NCBI GenBank assembly: GCA_046726275.1
Contig: JBKPAF010000032.1
Coordinates: forward strand, 1-40,642
From: DASXTW01 sp046726275
GTDB taxonomy: Bacteria; Actinomycetota; UBA4738
Length of the DNA: 40,642 nt
Direction of reading: 5' to 3'
Shown here: piece by piece, positions 40,213 through 40,642 of the stretch
Numbering within the stretch: the stretch's first letter is position 1
Layout: each line of letters opens with the position of its first letter
Position numbers and translations under genes: made by a program
The notes under the pieces: generated by a model
Database searches by the model: none
What the model saw: only the letters and a program-made list of their open reading frames with translations
Told to the model about the DNA's origin: nothing

Positions 40213-40642
40213 CTACGACGCTTTGGGAGTGTGAAGGATCTGCCCGGTGGCCAGCACGACGCCGTCCTCGCACTCGGCTTCGACCATTCCTCCCTGAAAC
40301 TGCTGCTGGTACAGGCGGGCGTAGAGGCCCCCGCGCTCGATCAGCTCCGTGTGCGTACCTCGCTCCGTGACCCGTCCCTGGTCCAGGACGAAGATGACGT
40401 CCGCAGCGAGGATCGTGGACAATCGGTGGGCGATGGCGATGGTGGTTCGGCCGCGCATCAGCGGGCGGAGGGCCTCTTGGACCAGCCGTTCGCTGGTGGT
40501 ATCGAGCGACGAGGTGGCCTCGTCGAGGATGAGAACCCTGGGGTCCTTCAGGACGACACGGGCGATGGCCAGCCGTTGCTTCTCCCCGCCGGACATCCGA
40601 TAGCCGCGTTCACCCACCACGGTGTCGTACCCGTCGGGCATC
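40213..40642 (-). CDS. ABC exporter ATP-binding region (partial, 5' end outside window)
   Basis: These are the last 142 codons of a gene that continues past the right edge. Visible are signature MSGGEKQRL, Walker B VLILDEATSSLDT, H-loop AHRLST and the typical ending DQGRVTERGTHTELIERGGLYARLYQQQF. This is the ABCB/MsbA-like exporter type, where a membrane domain precedes the ATPase. The C-terminal 28 residues with ECEDGVVLATGQILHTPKAS are not part of the core. Convergent with the GNAT gene. Substrate unknown. Confidence 0.9.
   Translation of the reverse strand, partial: MPDGYDTVVGERGYRMSGGEKQRLAIARVVLKDPRVLILDEATSSLDTTSERLVQEALRPLMRGRTTIAIAHRLSTILAADVIFVLDQGRVTERGTHTELIERGGLYARLYQQQFQGGMVEAECEDGVVLATGQILHTPKAS

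Overview
The window is high-GC bacterial DNA, most likely from an uncultured, deep-branching member of the Actinomycetota. The order rho - rpmE - prfA - prmC - tsaC - wecA - atp resembles mycobacteria and streptomycetes. A MarP-type protease, a PAC2 protein and a DivIVA-like protein point the same way. The tsaC - LMW-PTP - glyA - atp segment also recalls the Bacillus ywlC-ywlE-glyA-atp order. This placement is inferred from gene content; no rRNA marker is present.

Layout. 1-15774 is coded on the minus strand. Read in the direction of transcription it carries a metallophosphoesterase, cyclic 2,3-diphosphoglycerate synthetase, 2-phosphoglycerate kinase, a small transaldolase, rho, a 74-aa unknown, rpmE, a DUF1385 protein and a DivIVA-like protein. 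A hairpin and a candidate leaderless promoter follow, then prfA, prmC, tsaC, an in-frame LMW-PTP/serine hydroxymethyltransferase gene, wecA, and the start of the ATP synthase operon (atpZ-like, atpI-like, atpB, atpE, atpF cut by the window edge). Many neighbours overlap by ATGA or lie a few bases apart. A perfect Rex/CRP-type palindrome lies in front of the atp genes.

15835-23202 holds a MarP-like membrane serine protease (+), then on the minus strand three minor-pilin-like genes (PilX, PilW, PilV types) preceded by a glycogen-debranching-type enzyme with a readable promoter. 23407-25805 holds a GNAT, argS and tRNA-Arg(CCG). 25819-30132 is metal-related: znuA-znuC-znuB (-), a Fur/Zur-type regulator (+) divergent from znuA, and an AlkZ-like DNA glycosylase downstream of znuB. 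30203-34759 (+) has a PHP-domain protein and a signalling pair: a PAS/GAF SpoIIE phosphatase with an overlapping STAS protein. 34900-40642 has a divergent YchF-like NTPase, a PAC2 protein, a VIT1/CCC1 transporter, glucose-6-phosphate isomerase, MarR, a GNAT and the end of an ABC exporter.

Themes. The most unusual metabolic content is the apparent cyclic 2,3-diphosphoglycerate cassette. The most unusual gene architecture is the LMW-PTP/SHMT fusion. Several genes have a TANNNT-like -10 hexamer 6-8 bases before the start codon and no Shine-Dalgarno, so leaderless transcription looks common. No CRISPR array, insertion sequence, integrase or replication origin was seen, and no gene-free stretch exceeds 300 bases.
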